A DNA stretch of 46,350 nucleotides from Acidobacteriota bacterium. GTDB lineage: Bacteria > Acidobacteriota > Terriglobia > Terriglobales > SCQP01. Location: positions 1-46,350 of the forward strand of contig DAIDIF010000051.1 in NCBI GenBank assembly GCA_027451805.1, written 5' to 3'. Positions 16,921-28,818 of the stretch are shown here, in pieces. The notes under the pieces are model-generated. The model saw only the letters and a program-made list of their open reading frames with translations. It was not told where the DNA came from and did not search any database. Each line of letters starts with the position of its first letter. Positions within the stretch are counted from its first letter, which is position 1. The position numbers and the translations under genes are program-made.

Positions 16921-17811
16921 CTAGCGGCGCGGACTGGGCGGCGCCGGCGGTTTGGCGGGGCCGAAGAAGCTGTTGCTGATCACCACGTGAGCCGTGGCCG
17001 CAATGCGGTCGATCGCCGTGGCCACATTCTGCTGCGTCAGCTGTTGCGCGATCAGCAGCTTGGCTTGGGTAAACGGCATCGTGGAGCGCGATTCCACTTC
17101 GACGATGTGGTAACCGAAGCGGGTATGGATGGGTTCGCTGATCTTGCCCACCGGCAACGCATTCACTGCGGTCTCGAACTCCGGCACCGTTTCCCCGGGG
17201 CTGATCTCGCCCAGTTCACCGCCTTTGGCCTTCGACCCGGCGTCGTCCGATTGGGCCTTGGCAATCGCGGCGAAGTCGCCGCCCGCCTTCAGTTCGGCTT
17301 CAATTTTCTGCGCCTTCGCCAGGGCCTGCGCCGGCGTACGCGAACTCCCCCCTCCGGGCGTCTCGTTGTCGCCAATCAGGATGTGCCGCAGCTTGGTCTG
17401 CCGAAATTGCGTCGCGTGGGCTGAGTAAAATGCTTGCTCCTGCGCCGCGGTCGGTACCGCTGCCGCTTGCAGCCGGTCCACTTCGGACTTGGCGAGAGCG
17501 TTGTCCCGCGACAGCATCATCTGCACCCTGAAGGCGGGCGACTGATCCAGACCGTGCCGGTGCGCCGCTTCGACCAGCGCCAACATCTTCGCCAGCTGTT
17601 CGGCTACGGCGCGCTTGTTCGCCTCCATCGCCGCCCGGCTCTGCGGTGGCGCCCCCGCCAGCAATGCGTTGAACTCGCTGGCACGGATCTGCTGTGCGCC
17701 TACCGAAATCACCACCGGGTCGTTCGCCCCTCCCGGTCGAGCCGGGCTCTGGGCAGCCAAAATGCCGCCGGCTACCGCCGCCACGGCCATCACACCTAGA
17801 AGGTTGCGCAT
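16921..17811 (-). CDS. Peptidyl-prolyl cis-trans isomerase (PpiC/SurA parvulin type), exported
   Basis: Signal peptide; 'LRHILIGDNE...AQALAKAQKIEAELKAGGDFAAIAKAQSDDAGSKAKGGELGEISPGETVPEFETAVNALPVGKISEPIHTRFGYHIVEVESR'. Confidence 0.9.
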   Translation of the reverse strand: MRNLLGVMAVAAVAGGILAAQSPARPGGANDPVVISVGAQQIRASEFNALLAGAPPQSRAAMEANKRAVAEQLAKMLALVEAAHRHGLDQSPAFRVQMMLSRDNALAKSEVDRLQAAAVPTAAQEQAFYSAHATQFRQTKLRHILIGDNETPGGGSSRTPAQALAKAQKIEAELKAGGDFAAIAKAQSDDAGSKAKGGELGEISPGETVPEFETAVNALPVGKISEPIHTRFGYHIVEVESRSTMPFTQAKLLIAQQLTQQNVATAIDRIAATAHVVISNSFFGPAKPPAPPSPRR

Positions 17812-17884
17812 CCCTTCATTAGATCACACCGGCGATCTTCCCTGGGGCGCCGGGCTGGGTCGAGGTCGGGGATGATAAAAGTGG

Positions 17885-17971
17885 CGGAGGGAGAGGGATT
17901 CGAACCCCCGGCGCCCTTGCAGGCGCAACAGTTTTCAAGACTGCCGGTTTCAACCGCTCACCCATCCCTCC
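17885..17971 (-). tRNA. tRNA-Ser(UGA)
   Basis: Reverse complement GGAGGGATGGGTGAGCGGTTGAAACCGGCAGTCTTGAAAACTGTTGCGCCTGCAAGGGCGCCGGGGGTTCGAATCCCTCTCCCTCCG: acceptor GGAGGGA/TCCCTCC, anticodon loop CTTGAAA, long variable arm, T-loop GGTTCGAATCC. Confidence 0.95.
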
Positions 17972-18009
17972 GTCCGGGCGGGGCCTTGGCTCAAGTGTAC
18001 GACGGCGGC

Positions 18010-20418
18010 CTACCGCAAATCCGCAATCGTCACCCCTTGCCCGCCTTGATTCTGCGGCGGATGGTAAAACTTCGCCACCGCCGGATGCTCCCGCAATTCT
18101 TCGCTGACCGCCTTGCGCAGCACGCCGTAACCGGCGCCATGCACGATGCGCACTTGCACCGCTTCTTGCAGTAAGGCCCGATCCAGGAATCGTTGCAGGC
18201 GTTCCCGGGCCTCCTCCGCGCGCAGGCCGATCAAGTTGAGTTCCAGCATCGCCGTGGAGGAAGCATCGAGATCCGTGGTCTCCGATCTGCCTTCTTTGCC
18301 CGGCAGGATCGCCGCGATCTCCTCCGCCTTCACGTGTAACCGCAACACCCCCGCGGCAACCTCGTAGCCGCCTTCGTCGAGCCGCCGTAACACCTGCGCC
18401 GGCGTGCGCGAATCCCGCAGCCGCACCCACTCGCCCACCCGCGGCGGCCGCGCCGCTGCCGCCGGCGCCGGACGTAGCTCCGGCAGTTCCTTGCGAAACA
18501 TCTCTTCCCGCTCGCGCTTCATGCGCGCCTCCGCCAGCGCCGCCTTCTTCTTCTGCGCCGCGGTGAAATCGGCGCGCAGCTCATCCAGCTCGCGCCGCCA
18601 CTGCTTTTCCGCCGCCCCGGAGAGCGCCGCCAGCCGGCGCTCGAGGTCGCTGCGCAGTGCCGCCATCTGCTTCTCCAGATAGGCCCGGTCGTGCGCCGCC
18701 ACTTCCCGTTCGCGTTGCTCGACGGCCCGCTCCCGCTCCCGCGCCTGCGTCAGGCGTGCGTCCGCCGCCGCCAACTGCTCTTGCAGCGTTTGTAGATAGC
18801 GCGCCGCCTCGCGTTCGCCGGCGCCCAGCCGTTGGCGCGCACCGTCGACGAGGGCCGCAGGCAGGCCCAATCGCTGCGCCATGTCCAAGCCGGCCGAAAT
18901 CCCGGGCACACCCATCCGGAATTGGTAGGTCGGTGCCAGGGTCTGCGCGTCCAGCGCCACCGAACCGTTCATCACGCCTTCGGCATGCTCCGCCGCCCAG
19001 GCTTTCAGCGCATCGTGGTGGGTCGAGATCAGCGTCCAGGCGCGCCGGTCCAGCAGCCACGCGGCCACCTCCACCGCCAGCGCCGCTCCCTCCGCCGCGT
19101 TCGTCGCCGTGCCCAACTCGTCAAGCAGCACCAAACTGGCGTCGCCGGCCGCCGCCAGAATCGCGCGAATTCGCAGCAGGTGGCTGGAGAACGTGCTCAA
19201 GCTCTGCTGGATGGACTGCACGTCGCCAATATCGGCGTGCACCGCCGCGAACACCGGCAGCCGGGCTCCGCGCGCGCATACGGGCAGCCCGCACTGCGCC
19301 ATCCACGCCGCCACCGCCACGGTCTTCAGCACCACCGTCTTACCGCCCGTGTTCGGCCCGCTCACCACCAGCATGCGCTGCCGCGTCAGTTCCAGGTTGA
19401 GCGGCACCACCGAGCGCTCCGGGTGGTCGCGCTGGGCGGCCAGCAGTAGCGGATGGCAGGCATTCTGCAGCTCCAGCACCGCGGGCCCGGCCGTGAATTC
19501 CGCCGCCACCCCGCCGTAAGCCTGCGCGAATCGCGCTTTGGCGGCCTCGAATTCGATTTCACCGCAAAGTCGGGCTGCCGTCTCGATCTCGCCGCCGGCG
19601 CCAGCCACCTGGCGGGACAGCTCCTGCAGGATGCGCCGCGCCTCCGCCGCCTCCGCCGCCAGCAGCCGGGCTTGCTCGTTGTTGAGCTCAACCGCCTCCA
19701 TCGGTTCGATGAATACCGTCTGCCCGCTCGAGCTCGCGCCCTGCACCAAGCCCGCCGCCCGCCGCCGCAGGTCCGCCCGCACCGGCAGCACATAGCGCTC
19801 GTTCCGCAGGGTGATCAGCTCTTCCTGCAGCACGCCCTCACCGCTGAGCTTGCGCATCTGCTCCGTCATGACGGACTCCAGCGCCTGCTTCTGGCGCGCC
19901 CGTTGCCGCCGCAGCCGCGCCAACTCCGGGCTGGCATTGTCGTCCAACTCCCCGTCCGGGCGCAGTGCGGATCGCAACGCCTGCCGCAAGCCCGCCGCGG
20001 CGGGGATCGCCTCCGCCAGCACCGCCAACTCCGGCCACGATTCCCGCCCCTCTGCCTCCGCCGCGCCCGGCGCCAACAGGCCCTCGCGCAGCTCCGCGGC
20101 CGCGTCCAGAAACTCGGCAATGCGCACCAGATCCACGCCCTCCAGTCCGGCTGCCGAGGCACGGGCTTGGCGTACCAGGTCCCCCGGGTCCGTCAGTCCG
20201 CCGAAGCCGAAGCCCCCGCGCCGTTCGAGCCAGGTCCGCGCCTCGCTCCACCGCCGCTGCAGCCGCTCCAACTCCGCTGGGTCGCGGTGAAAGCGCAAAC
20301 GCACCAGTTCGGCCCGCCCCAGCGGGCTGGCGAGAAAGGCTCCCACCAGCGCCAATACCGCGGGGCTATCCGGCGCGGCGACGCCTTCGGCCAGCGCGGC
20401 ATCCGAGGCCGATGGCAT
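18010..20418 (-). CDS. mutS2: Endonuclease MutS2 with C-terminal Smr domain
   Basis: '[32 protein letters not shown]', '[17 protein letters not shown]', '[20 protein letters not shown]'; Smr '[45 protein letters not shown]'. Confidence 0.93.
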   Translation of the reverse strand: MPSASDAALAEGVAAPDSPAVLALVGAFLASPLGRAELVRLRFHRDPAELERLQRRWSEARTWLERRGGFGFGGLTDPGDLVRQARASAAGLEGVDLVRIAEFLDAAAELREGLLAPGAAEAEGRESWPELAVLAEAIPAAAGLRQALRSALRPDGELDDNASPELARLRRQRARQKQALESVMTEQMRKLSGEGVLQEELITLRNERYVLPVRADLRRRAAGLVQGASSSGQTVFIEPMEAVELNNEQARLLAAEAAEARRILQELSRQVAGAGGEIETAARLCGEIEFEAAKARFAQAYGGVAAEFTAGPAVLELQNACHPLLLAAQRDHPERSVVPLNLELTRQRMLVVSGPNTGGKTVVLKTVAVAAWMAQCGLPVCARGARLPVFAAVHADIGDVQSIQQSLSTFSSHLLRIRAILAAAGDASLVLLDELGTATNAAEGAALAVEVAAWLLDRRAWTLISTHHDALKAWAAEHAEGVMNGSVALDAQTLAPTYQFRMGVPGISAGLDMAQRLGLPAALVDGARQRLGAGEREAARYLQTLQEQLAAADARLTQARERERAVEQREREVAAHDRAYLEKQMAALRSDLERRLAALSGAAEKQWRRELDELRADFTAAQKKKAALAEARMKREREEMFRKELPELRPAPAAAARPPRVGEWVRLRDSRTPAQVLRRLDEGGYEVAAGVLRLHVKAEEIAAILPGKEGRSETTDLDASSTAMLELNLIGLRAEEARERLQRFLDRALLQEAVQVRIVHGAGYGVLRKAVSEELREHPAVAKFYHPPQNQGGQGVTIADLR

Positions 20419-20423
20419 CGGGT

Positions 20424-20684
20424 TCAGCGCTTCCGCCGCGGCTTGGGCTCGGATGGGTTCGGCAGCTCGCCCACAATGCCCGCCAACACCTGGTCAAACG
20501 CGCTGGGCTTGGGCTTGCGGGAGCGGACCGGCGGCTTGCCGCCGCGGTAATCGTGCTGAAAACCGCACGTCCGGCAGCTCACGCTAGCCACCCGCTCACC
20601 GACCATGGCCGCCACGCTGTGGTTCGTCATCCGGTGGCAACGGGTGCAATAATCGTCGCTAATATCGCCGATGCGCAGGTTCAT
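20424..20684 (-). CDS. Small zinc-ribbon-like protein
   Basis: '[40 protein letters not shown]': paired CxxC motifs. Confidence 0.6.
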   Translation of the reverse strand: MNLRIGDISDDYCTRCHRMTNHSVAAMVGERVASVSCRTCGFQHDYRGGKPPVRSRKPKPSAFDQVLAGIVGELPNPSEPKPRRKR

Positions 20685-20738
20685 GGGCGACCGTCTCCCG
20701 TTCCGGTATACTCTAAGTTTAGGCCCGAAAGGAAGGCT

Positions 20739-20969
20739 ATGGCACGCGTCTGTGATTTATGCGGCAAGGGGCCGCAATTCGGCAACCGCATCAGCCACGC
20801 CCATAACGTCACCAAACGGCGTTGGAACGTGAACCTGCAAAGCGCCCGCATTCAGCGCCCGGAAGGCGGCAGCGCGAAGGCACGCCTGTGCACCGATTGC
20901 ATAAAAAGCGGCCGCGTCGTGAAGGCGCTTCGCCGTCCCGCCGCCAAGAGCGCCGCCACCCCCGCCTAG
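20739..20969 (+). CDS. rpmB: 50S ribosomal protein L28
   Basis: '[38 protein letters not shown]...[14 protein letters not shown]'; RBS GAAAGGAAGG. Confidence 0.93.
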   Translation: MARVCDLCGKGPQFGNRISHAHNVTKRRWNVNLQSARIQRPEGGSAKARLCTDCIKSGRVVKALRRPAAKSAATPA

Positions 20970-20973
20970 CCGC

Positions 20974-21357
20974 CTAGGCTAGCGCGATCAGGTCGATTTC
21001 AACCCGCGCCCCGCGCGGCAGCCGGCTCACTTCCACCGTGGAACGCGCCGGCGGATCGTGCGGGAAAAACTTGGCGTAGGCGGCATTCATCGCGCTGAAA
21101 TCGTTCAAGTCGGCCAGATAGACGGTGGTCTTCACCGCCTTCGCGAGGCCGCTGCCCGCCGCTTCCAACACGGCCTGCAGGTTGCGCAGCGCCCGCTCGG
21201 TCTGCCGCCCGATATCCGGATCATTCAGGAGTGCGCCGGTGGCCGGATCCAGCGGCACCTGCCCGGAGAGGAAAATAAAACCGCCGGCGCGCACCGCCTG
21301 CACGTAGGGTCCGATGGCGCCGGGCGCATGCGGAGTTGTGACCGTCTCACGTGACAT
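20974..21357 (-). CDS. RidA/YjgF family protein (reactive intermediate deaminase)
   Basis: 'PHAPGAIGPYVQAVRAGGFIFLSGQVPLDPATGAL...FPHDPPARSTVEVSRLPRGARVEIDLIA'. Confidence 0.92.
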   Translation of the reverse strand: MSRETVTTPHAPGAIGPYVQAVRAGGFIFLSGQVPLDPATGALLNDPDIGRQTERALRNLQAVLEAAGSGLAKAVKTTVYLADLNDFSAMNAAYAKFFPHDPPARSTVEVSRLPRGARVEIDLIALA

Positions 21358-21369
21358 GCCGCTAGCGTA

Positions 21370-23586
21370 TCATCCTTTCTCCCGCCCCTTGCTCCCTTGC
21401 ACGCGCTCGATCGCATGCAGGCCGGGGATGCGCTTCAGCTCGGCCATGATCTGCGCCAGCGCGGGCGCGTCGGCGACATCCACGCTCAGTTCCACCACCG
21501 CCTGGCCGGCCGCCGTGCGTACGCCGATGTTGCGAATATTGCTGCCCTGCTCGGAGATCACCGCGGTGATGGCGCTCAGCATTCCGGCGCTGTCGTCGGT
21601 GTAAATCTGCAGTTTCACTTCGCTCGGCTCCCGCGCCGCCGGCGCCCACGCCACATCGATGCGGCGGTCGGCCTCATACAGCAGGTTCTGTACGTTGGAG
21701 CAAGTCGCAGCGTGCACCCCCACCCCTTTGCCCCGGCTGATGTAACCGACGATGGGTTCGCCCGGCAGCGGCGCGCAACAGGTGGCGCGATACACCAGCA
21801 GATCGCTGAATCCGCGCACCAGGATCGGGCCGGCCGTGCCCGCCTTCAGCGGCCGGCGCGGATTCCGGAACCGCCGCGCTTGCTCCGCCGTCCGCTTCCC
21901 CGGCGGCAACAGCTTGGCCAGCAGTTGGCGCGCGGAGATCTTGCCGTACCCGAGCGCGGCGTAGATATCCTCGGCCTTGGGAAAGCCCAGTTCCGCGCCC
22001 GCCCGTTCCAGTTCCGTCTCCTGCATTGGCTTCGCCGATAGGCCGAAGCGCGGGGCCTCCCGTTCCAGGGCTCGCCTGCCGATCTCGGTGGCGCGCTCGC
22101 GCTCATGGACGTTCAGCCAATGCCGGATCTTCTGCCGCGCCCGCGACGTCTTCACAAACGACAGCCAATTGCGGCTGGGCGTATGCCCGGGCTGCGTCAG
22201 TATCTCCACAATGTCGCCGTTTTGGATGTGATAGCGCAGAGGAACAATCCTCCGGTTTACGCGCGCCCCCACGCAGTGGTGTCCAACTTCCGTGTGCACC
22301 GCGTAGGCAAAGTCCACCGGACAGGCCTCCCGCCCCAGCGCCAGAATCCGGCCCTTGGGCGTGAAGGCGTAGATCTCCTCCGGCGCCAAATCCACCTTCA
22401 GCATCGCCAGAAACTCGGCCGGATCCGCAATCTCCCGCTGCCACTCCACCAGGCGCCGTAGCCACAGGATGCGTTCGTCGTCCGCCGTAGGAGCCAGCGC
22501 ACCGTCCTTGTACTTCCAGTGCGCCGCAATCCCCTCTTCCGCCATGCGGTGCATCTCCGCCGTCCGGATCTGCACTTCAAACGGCTGCCCGCTGGCGTCA
22601 ATGACCGCCGTGTGCAGGCTGCGGTACATGTTGGGCCGCGGTGTCGCGATGAAATCCTTGATCCGGCCCGGCACCGGCCGCCAGACGCTGTGAATGACGC
22701 CGAGTACGGCGTAGCAATCTTTGACCGAGTCCGTGATGACGCGCAGCGCCAGCAGGTCATAGACCTGGTCCACGTCAATCCGCTGCCGCTCGAGCTTCTG
22801 GTAAATGCTGTAAATCCGCTTGATCCGCCCCTCCAGCCGCGCCGGGATCTCGTGCTCGGCGAGCGCCGTCCGCACCCGCGCTTGTACCTGCTCCAGGAAC
22901 TCCTCCCCGCCCGCGCGGCGGCTGTCCACCGCCGCCTGGATGCGCCGGTACGCCTCCGGCTCCAGGTAGCTGAACGCCAGGTCCTCCAACTCGCCCCGCA
23001 TCTTCCCCATGCCCAGCCGATGCGCCAGCGGCGCATAGATATCCAGGGTTTCGCGCGCGATGGCCCGCTGCCGCTCCGGCGGCAGATGCTGCAGGGTCCG
23101 CATATTATGCAGCCGGTCCGCCAGTTTGATGAGGATGACGCGGATATCGTCCACCATCGCCAGCAGCATCTTGCGCACGCTCTCCGCCTGGCGCGCATCC
23201 GTTTGCGTCGGACCCTGCAGATCCAGCCGGTCCATCTTGGTCACGCCCTCGACCAGGTGGGCTACGATCGGGCCGAATTCCCGCGCGATCTGCTCGCTGG
23301 TTACGGGCGTGTCCTCGACCGCGTCGTGCAGCAGGCCGGCGGCAATGCACACCGTATCCATCTCCATCTCCGCCAGCACCGACGCCACCGCCAGCGGGTG
23401 CAGGATGAACGCCTCCCCTGACCGCCGCCGCTGCCGGGCATGCAGGCGCGCCCCATATTCGAATGCGCGCCGCAGCAGTTCGTGGTCGTCCCGCGGCCGG
23501 CTTGCTGCCACCCGCGTCTGCAGTTCCGCATAAGCGGACTGGACGCGCGGGCTCATCGCAGTCGCGGCGCTGGCTTTTGCTGGCAT
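21370..23586 (-). CDS. Bifunctional RelA/SpoT-type (p)ppGpp synthetase/hydrolase
   Basis: HD 'AAGLLHDAVEDTPVT'; synthetase 'RIKRIYSIYQKLERQRIDVDQVYDLLALRVITDSVKDCYAVLGVIHSVWRPVPGRIKDFIATPRPNMYRSLHTAVI'; TGS 'YAFTPKGRILALGREACPVDFAYAVHTEVGHHCVGARVN'; C-terminal ACT. Confidence 0.95.
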   Translation of the reverse strand: MPAKASAATAMSPRVQSAYAELQTRVAASRPRDDHELLRRAFEYGARLHARQRRRSGEAFILHPLAVASVLAEMEMDTVCIAAGLLHDAVEDTPVTSEQIAREFGPIVAHLVEGVTKMDRLDLQGPTQTDARQAESVRKMLLAMVDDIRVILIKLADRLHNMRTLQHLPPERQRAIARETLDIYAPLAHRLGMGKMRGELEDLAFSYLEPEAYRRIQAAVDSRRAGGEEFLEQVQARVRTALAEHEIPARLEGRIKRIYSIYQKLERQRIDVDQVYDLLALRVITDSVKDCYAVLGVIHSVWRPVPGRIKDFIATPRPNMYRSLHTAVIDASGQPFEVQIRTAEMHRMAEEGIAAHWKYKDGALAPTADDERILWLRRLVEWQREIADPAEFLAMLKVDLAPEEIYAFTPKGRILALGREACPVDFAYAVHTEVGHHCVGARVNRRIVPLRYHIQNGDIVEILTQPGHTPSRNWLSFVKTSRARQKIRHWLNVHERERATEIGRRALEREAPRFGLSAKPMQETELERAGAELGFPKAEDIYAALGYGKISARQLLAKLLPPGKRTAEQARRFRNPRRPLKAGTAGPILVRGFSDLLVYRATCCAPLPGEPIVGYISRGKGVGVHAATCSNVQNLLYEADRRIDVAWAPAAREPSEVKLQIYTDDSAGMLSAITAVISEQGSNIRNIGVRTAAGQAVVELSVDVADAPALAQIMAELKRIPGLHAIERVQGSKGREKG

Positions 23587-23653
23587 GGATACAGCCTCAA
23601 TTATCGCTCCGGCAACCCCGGGTCCGGGCCGCCAGGCGTTTACAATCGAGGGC

Positions 23654-24481
23654 ATGGCAGACTCTCCCGCCGACGGCCGCGCCCCCCTCGCCTACGAAAA
23701 TCCCCGTTTCCTCAACAGCCCGGATGCCCGCCTCCTGCGCATGGCTGCCGAATATCTGGAGCCCCAAAGCCGTCTGCGCCGCGAGAACATCCAGGACACG
23801 ATCGTATTCTTTGGCTCCGCCCGCATCCACAGCGCGGAGTCCGCCGCCGCGCCTGCCGATTCTCCGCACGCCCGCGACCTCGCCCGCTATTACGAAGACG
23901 CCCGCGAACTGGCCCGCCGTCTCACCCTCTGGGCGGATGCCCTGCCCAGCCGCCGCCGCCGATTCGTCATCACCTCGGGCGGCGGCCCCGGCATCATGGA
24001 AGCTGCCAACCGCGGCGCTGCGGAAGCCGGCGGGAAAACCATCGGCTTCAACATCCGCCTGCCCTTCGAGCAGGTTCCCAACCCGTTCATCTCGCCCGCC
24101 TTGAACTTCGAGTTTCACTACTTCTTCATGCGTAAGTTCTGGTTTGCCTATCCTGCCAAGGCGCTGATCGCCTTTCCTGGCGGCTTCGGCACGCTGGACG
24201 AACTCATGGAGATGCTCACGCTGGTGCAGACCCAGAAGCTGAACAAGAAGATCGTCATCCTGCTCTATGGCCGCGGCTATTGGGAGGAGATCATCAATTT
24301 CAAAGCCCTCGCCGCATGGGGCACGATCTCGTCCTCCGACCTCGATCTGTTCCATACCGCCGATTCGCCGCAGGAGGCGTTTGACGTCGTGACCGCGGCG
24401 CTCGACGCCTTGTACCTCAAGCCCACCGCGCCCCTGCCCGCCGAGGACGAGTCCCCGGCCATTGCTCGCACCCGTGGTTGA
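23654..24481 (+). CDS. LOG family protein (lysine decarboxylase-like fold)
   Basis: 'TIVFFGSARIHS', 'FVITSGGGPGIMEAANRGAAEAGGKTIGFNIRLPFEQ', 'ALIAFPGGFGTLDELMEMLTLVQT' (PGGxGTxxE). Confidence 0.9.
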   Translation: MADSPADGRAPLAYENPRFLNSPDARLLRMAAEYLEPQSRLRRENIQDTIVFFGSARIHSAESAAAPADSPHARDLARYYEDARELARRLTLWADALPSRRRRFVITSGGGPGIMEAANRGAAEAGGKTIGFNIRLPFEQVPNPFISPALNFEFHYFFMRKFWFAYPAKALIAFPGGFGTLDELMEMLTLVQTQKLNKKIVILLYGRGYWEEIINFKALAAWGTISSSDLDLFHTADSPQEAFDVVTAALDALYLKPTAPLPAEDESPAIARTRG

Positions 24482-24484
24482 GGG

Positions 24485-25060
24485 CTAGGATCCGCTGCCG
24501 CCCTGCTGCAGCGGCAACTCCTGTTCGGTGCGAGTCATCAGATCCCGGACCCGCACCGACAGCTTGCCGATAGCCTCGATCACATAACGGTGGGCAACTG
24601 TCGTTCCCTCCGCCGCCACATACGTCTCGCCGCCGAACTGCAGAAATACCTTCTCCGGCATGCCGTTGGCCTGCGCAAATCCGTAAAAACTGAGCGGGAT
24701 CGGCGGCGGTGGCGGCGGCCCGGCCGCGGCGACCTGCCGGGCGGCTTCCGCCGCCTCCCGCCGCGCCGCTGCGGCCGCTGCCGGCGAAAGTGGAGGCGGC
24801 GGCGCTGGCCCCAGCCGGAACAGGTCCCGCCCGGTTCCGGTGTAGCGCCGCGCACGCAGGCGCTCCAACTCCTGCATGTGCAGCCGGGGATCAAGATGGG
24901 CCAGGCTGATCGCCAGCGGTTGCGTGGTCGAAGTCGCGGCGGCCTCGGGCACCGCCGCTTCCCCCGCCGGCGCCAGATTGCGCCACAGCAAGACGCCGGC
25001 CACCGCCAGCAGCACCGCCAGCAGCGCCAGCTGCCCCTTGTTCTCCGTTCCCAGCTTCAC
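24485..25060 (-). CDS. Type IV pilus-associated inner-membrane protein, PilP-like by position
   Basis: N-terminal TM 'LALLAVLLAVAGVLLW', Pro-rich linker, C-terminal beta-rich 'FYGFAQANGMPEKVFLQFGGETYVAAEGTTVAHRYVIEAIGKLSVRVRD'; GTGA overlap with pilO. Confidence 0.6.
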   Translation of the reverse strand: MKLGTENKGQLALLAVLLAVAGVLLWRNLAPAGEAAVPEAAATSTTQPLAISLAHLDPRLHMQELERLRARRYTGTGRDLFRLGPAPPPPLSPAAAAAARREAAEAARQVAAAGPPPPPPIPLSFYGFAQANGMPEKVFLQFGGETYVAAEGTTVAHRYVIEAIGKLSVRVRDLMTRTEQELPLQQGGSGS

Positions 25061-25638
25061 ATCCGCTCCGCCTGCACGTAGGCTTCGAGTTGCACCTCGA
25101 GCTTTACCTGGTCGCCGCCGCCCGCCCCCCCGGCGCCGGCGCTCGCCACACCGCTGGCGCTCACCTGATTGATGATGAAAAACATCGGCGAGCGCTCCAT
25201 CTGGTTGACGAAACGCACCACGCCCGCATACGGCCCCGCCACCTGCAGGCTGATCGCAATGCGCCGCACTCCGTATTGCATCGTCTTGTCCGGATTGAAC
25301 TGCGCGCCCGACACGAGCACATGGCTCCGCCCGGCGATCCGGCTCAATTCGGTCAGCAGCTTGGAGCTCGCGTCTGCCTGTGGTGGAAGGCCCTGCGCCA
25401 TCAGCGCCTGCATCTGCGTCCGGCTCATGCGTATGCGCTGGTCGAGCTTCGCCATCTGCGCCGCCTGCAGCCGCAGCGCCACGTACTGGGCTCGCGCCCG
25501 GGCCAGTTGCGCCGTCATCGCCGCGCGGGACGGCGCGCGCGGCGAGAGCAGCCAGCCCAGCAGCGCCAAATCCGCCGCCAGGCACGCAATCGTCGCGATC
25601 TTGAGGTTGCGCCGCAGCGAGCTCGCCGTCGCCTTCAT
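25057..25638 (-). CDS. pilO: Type 4a pilus biogenesis protein PilO
   Basis: N-terminal TM, coiled coil, 'ISLQVAGPYAGVVRFVNQMERSPMFFIINQVSASG'; located after pilN. Confidence 0.78.
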   Translation of the reverse strand: MKATASSLRRNLKIATIACLAADLALLGWLLSPRAPSRAAMTAQLARARAQYVALRLQAAQMAKLDQRIRMSRTQMQALMAQGLPPQADASSKLLTELSRIAGRSHVLVSGAQFNPDKTMQYGVRRIAISLQVAGPYAGVVRFVNQMERSPMFFIINQVSASGVASAGAGGAGGGDQVKLEVQLEAYVQAERM

Positions 25639-26252
25639 GGCTGTCCTCCCTCGCCGCCGGCCGGCGGGCGGTAGAGCGCCGTGATTTCGATCTGGAAGCG
25701 CGGCCGCGCTGCGGCCGCGCTTCCCATCGCCGCCTTGGGGGCGGCCGCTTCCGCTTCCCGTTCCACGCGGGCGCCGCTGAAATCGCTCGACGTTTCCAGC
25801 CGATGGACGAACTCGATCGCCGGGGGAAGCGCCTCGCTGGCAAACCGGATGTCCACTGCATTGGCGCCGTTGCGCCGCAGCGGCCGCAGCGACTCCAGTT
25901 CCACCTGCGCCGGCATGATCTGCTCCAGCCGCTCGAACAGCCGCGTCCAGGAAACACTCTTGCGGGCAATCAGCTGATTGAAAAAGCGCGCCCGGCCGAG
26001 CACCGCCCGCACCTGCGGATCCCGCAGCCGGACCTCCGCCCGCGCGCGCTGCGCCTCCAGCGGCGCGGTGCGCGCCCGCAACGCCGTCATTTGTGCCTGC
26101 AGCGGCCGCGTCGCGGCCAGCCCGGTGACCGCTACCGCCGCCAGCCCCGTCAGCACCACCAGCAGCAGCGCCAGCGCCCCCCCCCAGAAGATCCGCACCC
26201 GCCGCAGGTTCTCCGCCGGCCGCCGGCTTAGATTGACGGTGATGCGGATCAT
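25635..26252 (-). CDS. pilN: Type IV pilus assembly protein PilN
   Basis: 'MIRITVNLSRRPAENLRRVRIFWGGALALLLVVL...RKSVSWTRLFERLEQIMPAQVELESL'. Confidence 0.82.
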   Translation of the reverse strand: MIRITVNLSRRPAENLRRVRIFWGGALALLLVVLTGLAAVAVTGLAATRPLQAQMTALRARTAPLEAQRARAEVRLRDPQVRAVLGRARFFNQLIARKSVSWTRLFERLEQIMPAQVELESLRPLRRNGANAVDIRFASEALPPAIEFVHRLETSSDFSGARVEREAEAAAPKAAMGSAAAARPRFQIEITALYRPPAGGEGGQP

Positions 26253-27175
26253 AGAAACCTCCCCTGTAGCGCCCCGGTCACCGCCAGTAGTTGCTCCGCC
26301 GTCGCGCCCGTCGCCTGGGCCGCCGCCAACTGCGCCGGGCGCACCGTGGCCCACGGCACCTCCTCCCGCAGCCGTGCTCGCAACTCCTCCGGCAGGCCCG
26401 CGGTGTACAGCAGCCACCCTCCGCCGCTTGCTTCCGGCGCCTGCTCGATACGGTCCCGGAAGTACGCTACGGACGGAAACACATCGTCGAAAGTGGGCTT
26501 GCCGCCCGGCGTCGAGATCTCGAGCGCGCGGTAAAACTCGATCCGCCCCTGCCAGCAGAAGGCGCTGGTCAGGCAGCCCGGCTCCGCCCGCAGCAGCAGC
26601 GCTCCATGCTCCAGCGCCGGATCCGCCGCCAGGCAGGTCAATCCCGACGGCAGCACCGTCGCCGCGTGCGCTCCCGCCGCCGCCAGGCAGTCTTCATATT
26701 CGTCCAAGCGCGCCCGCTCCCCAAAGGCCACCAGGAGCCGGGTGGGCGACAACATTTGGCACGAAACCACCGCCTGCTCCTCGCCAAACGGCAGGCTTTT
26801 GCGCAGCCGGAAACGCGCCAGCGGCTCCAGCTCCTCGCGCTTCGCCGGCAGCGACTCAAACTCCAGCACCGACAGCCGCGCCGTCAGGTCGGGCACCAGC
26901 AGCACGGCTGCGCTCTCGCCGCCGCCCACCGCCGCCAGCGCTTGGCGCAGGTGGGTGGCAATGGAGTCCGGATCGCTCAGATTCTGCTTCACCGCCGACG
27001 GCTGCACCGCGCCCGCGCTCAGCCCCGCCACGTGCGCCCGCACCCCGGCGCCCTCCCGTCGCGCCACCGCAATTCGCCCGGGAGCGATCTCCACCGCCAG
27101 CTCCGGCGCCGCCGGCGCCGTCAACGCGTCCAGTTTCGCCAGCAGCTTCGCGATCGTGGGAAATGTCGTTGTCAC
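26249..27175 (-). CDS. pilM: Type IV pilus assembly ATPase-like protein PilM (start inferred)
   Basis: 'PELAVEIAPGRIAVARREGAGVRAHVAGLSAGAVQPS...LEPLARFRLRKSLPFGEEQAVVSCQML', position between pilB and pilN. Confidence 0.72.
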   Translation of the reverse strand: MTTTFPTIAKLLAKLDALTAPAAPELAVEIAPGRIAVARREGAGVRAHVAGLSAGAVQPSAVKQNLSDPDSIATHLRQALAAVGGGESAAVLLVPDLTARLSVLEFESLPAKREELEPLARFRLRKSLPFGEEQAVVSCQMLSPTRLLVAFGERARLDEYEDCLAAAGAHAATVLPSGLTCLAADPALEHGALLLRAEPGCLTSAFCWQGRIEFYRALEISTPGGKPTFDDVFPSVAYFRDRIEQAPEASGGGWLLYTAGLPEELRARLREEVPWATVRPAQLAAAQATGATAEQLLAVTGALQGRFL

Positions 27176-27183
27176 CGGCAACT

Positions 27184-28814
<1,631 letters not shown>

Positions 28815-28818
<4 letters not shown>

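Noticed and set aside
20701-20738. Promoter 'TATACT' upstream of rpmB
   Set aside because: A -10-like TATACT is present at 20707-20712 but no convincing -35 at suitable spacing; left unreported as a feature.
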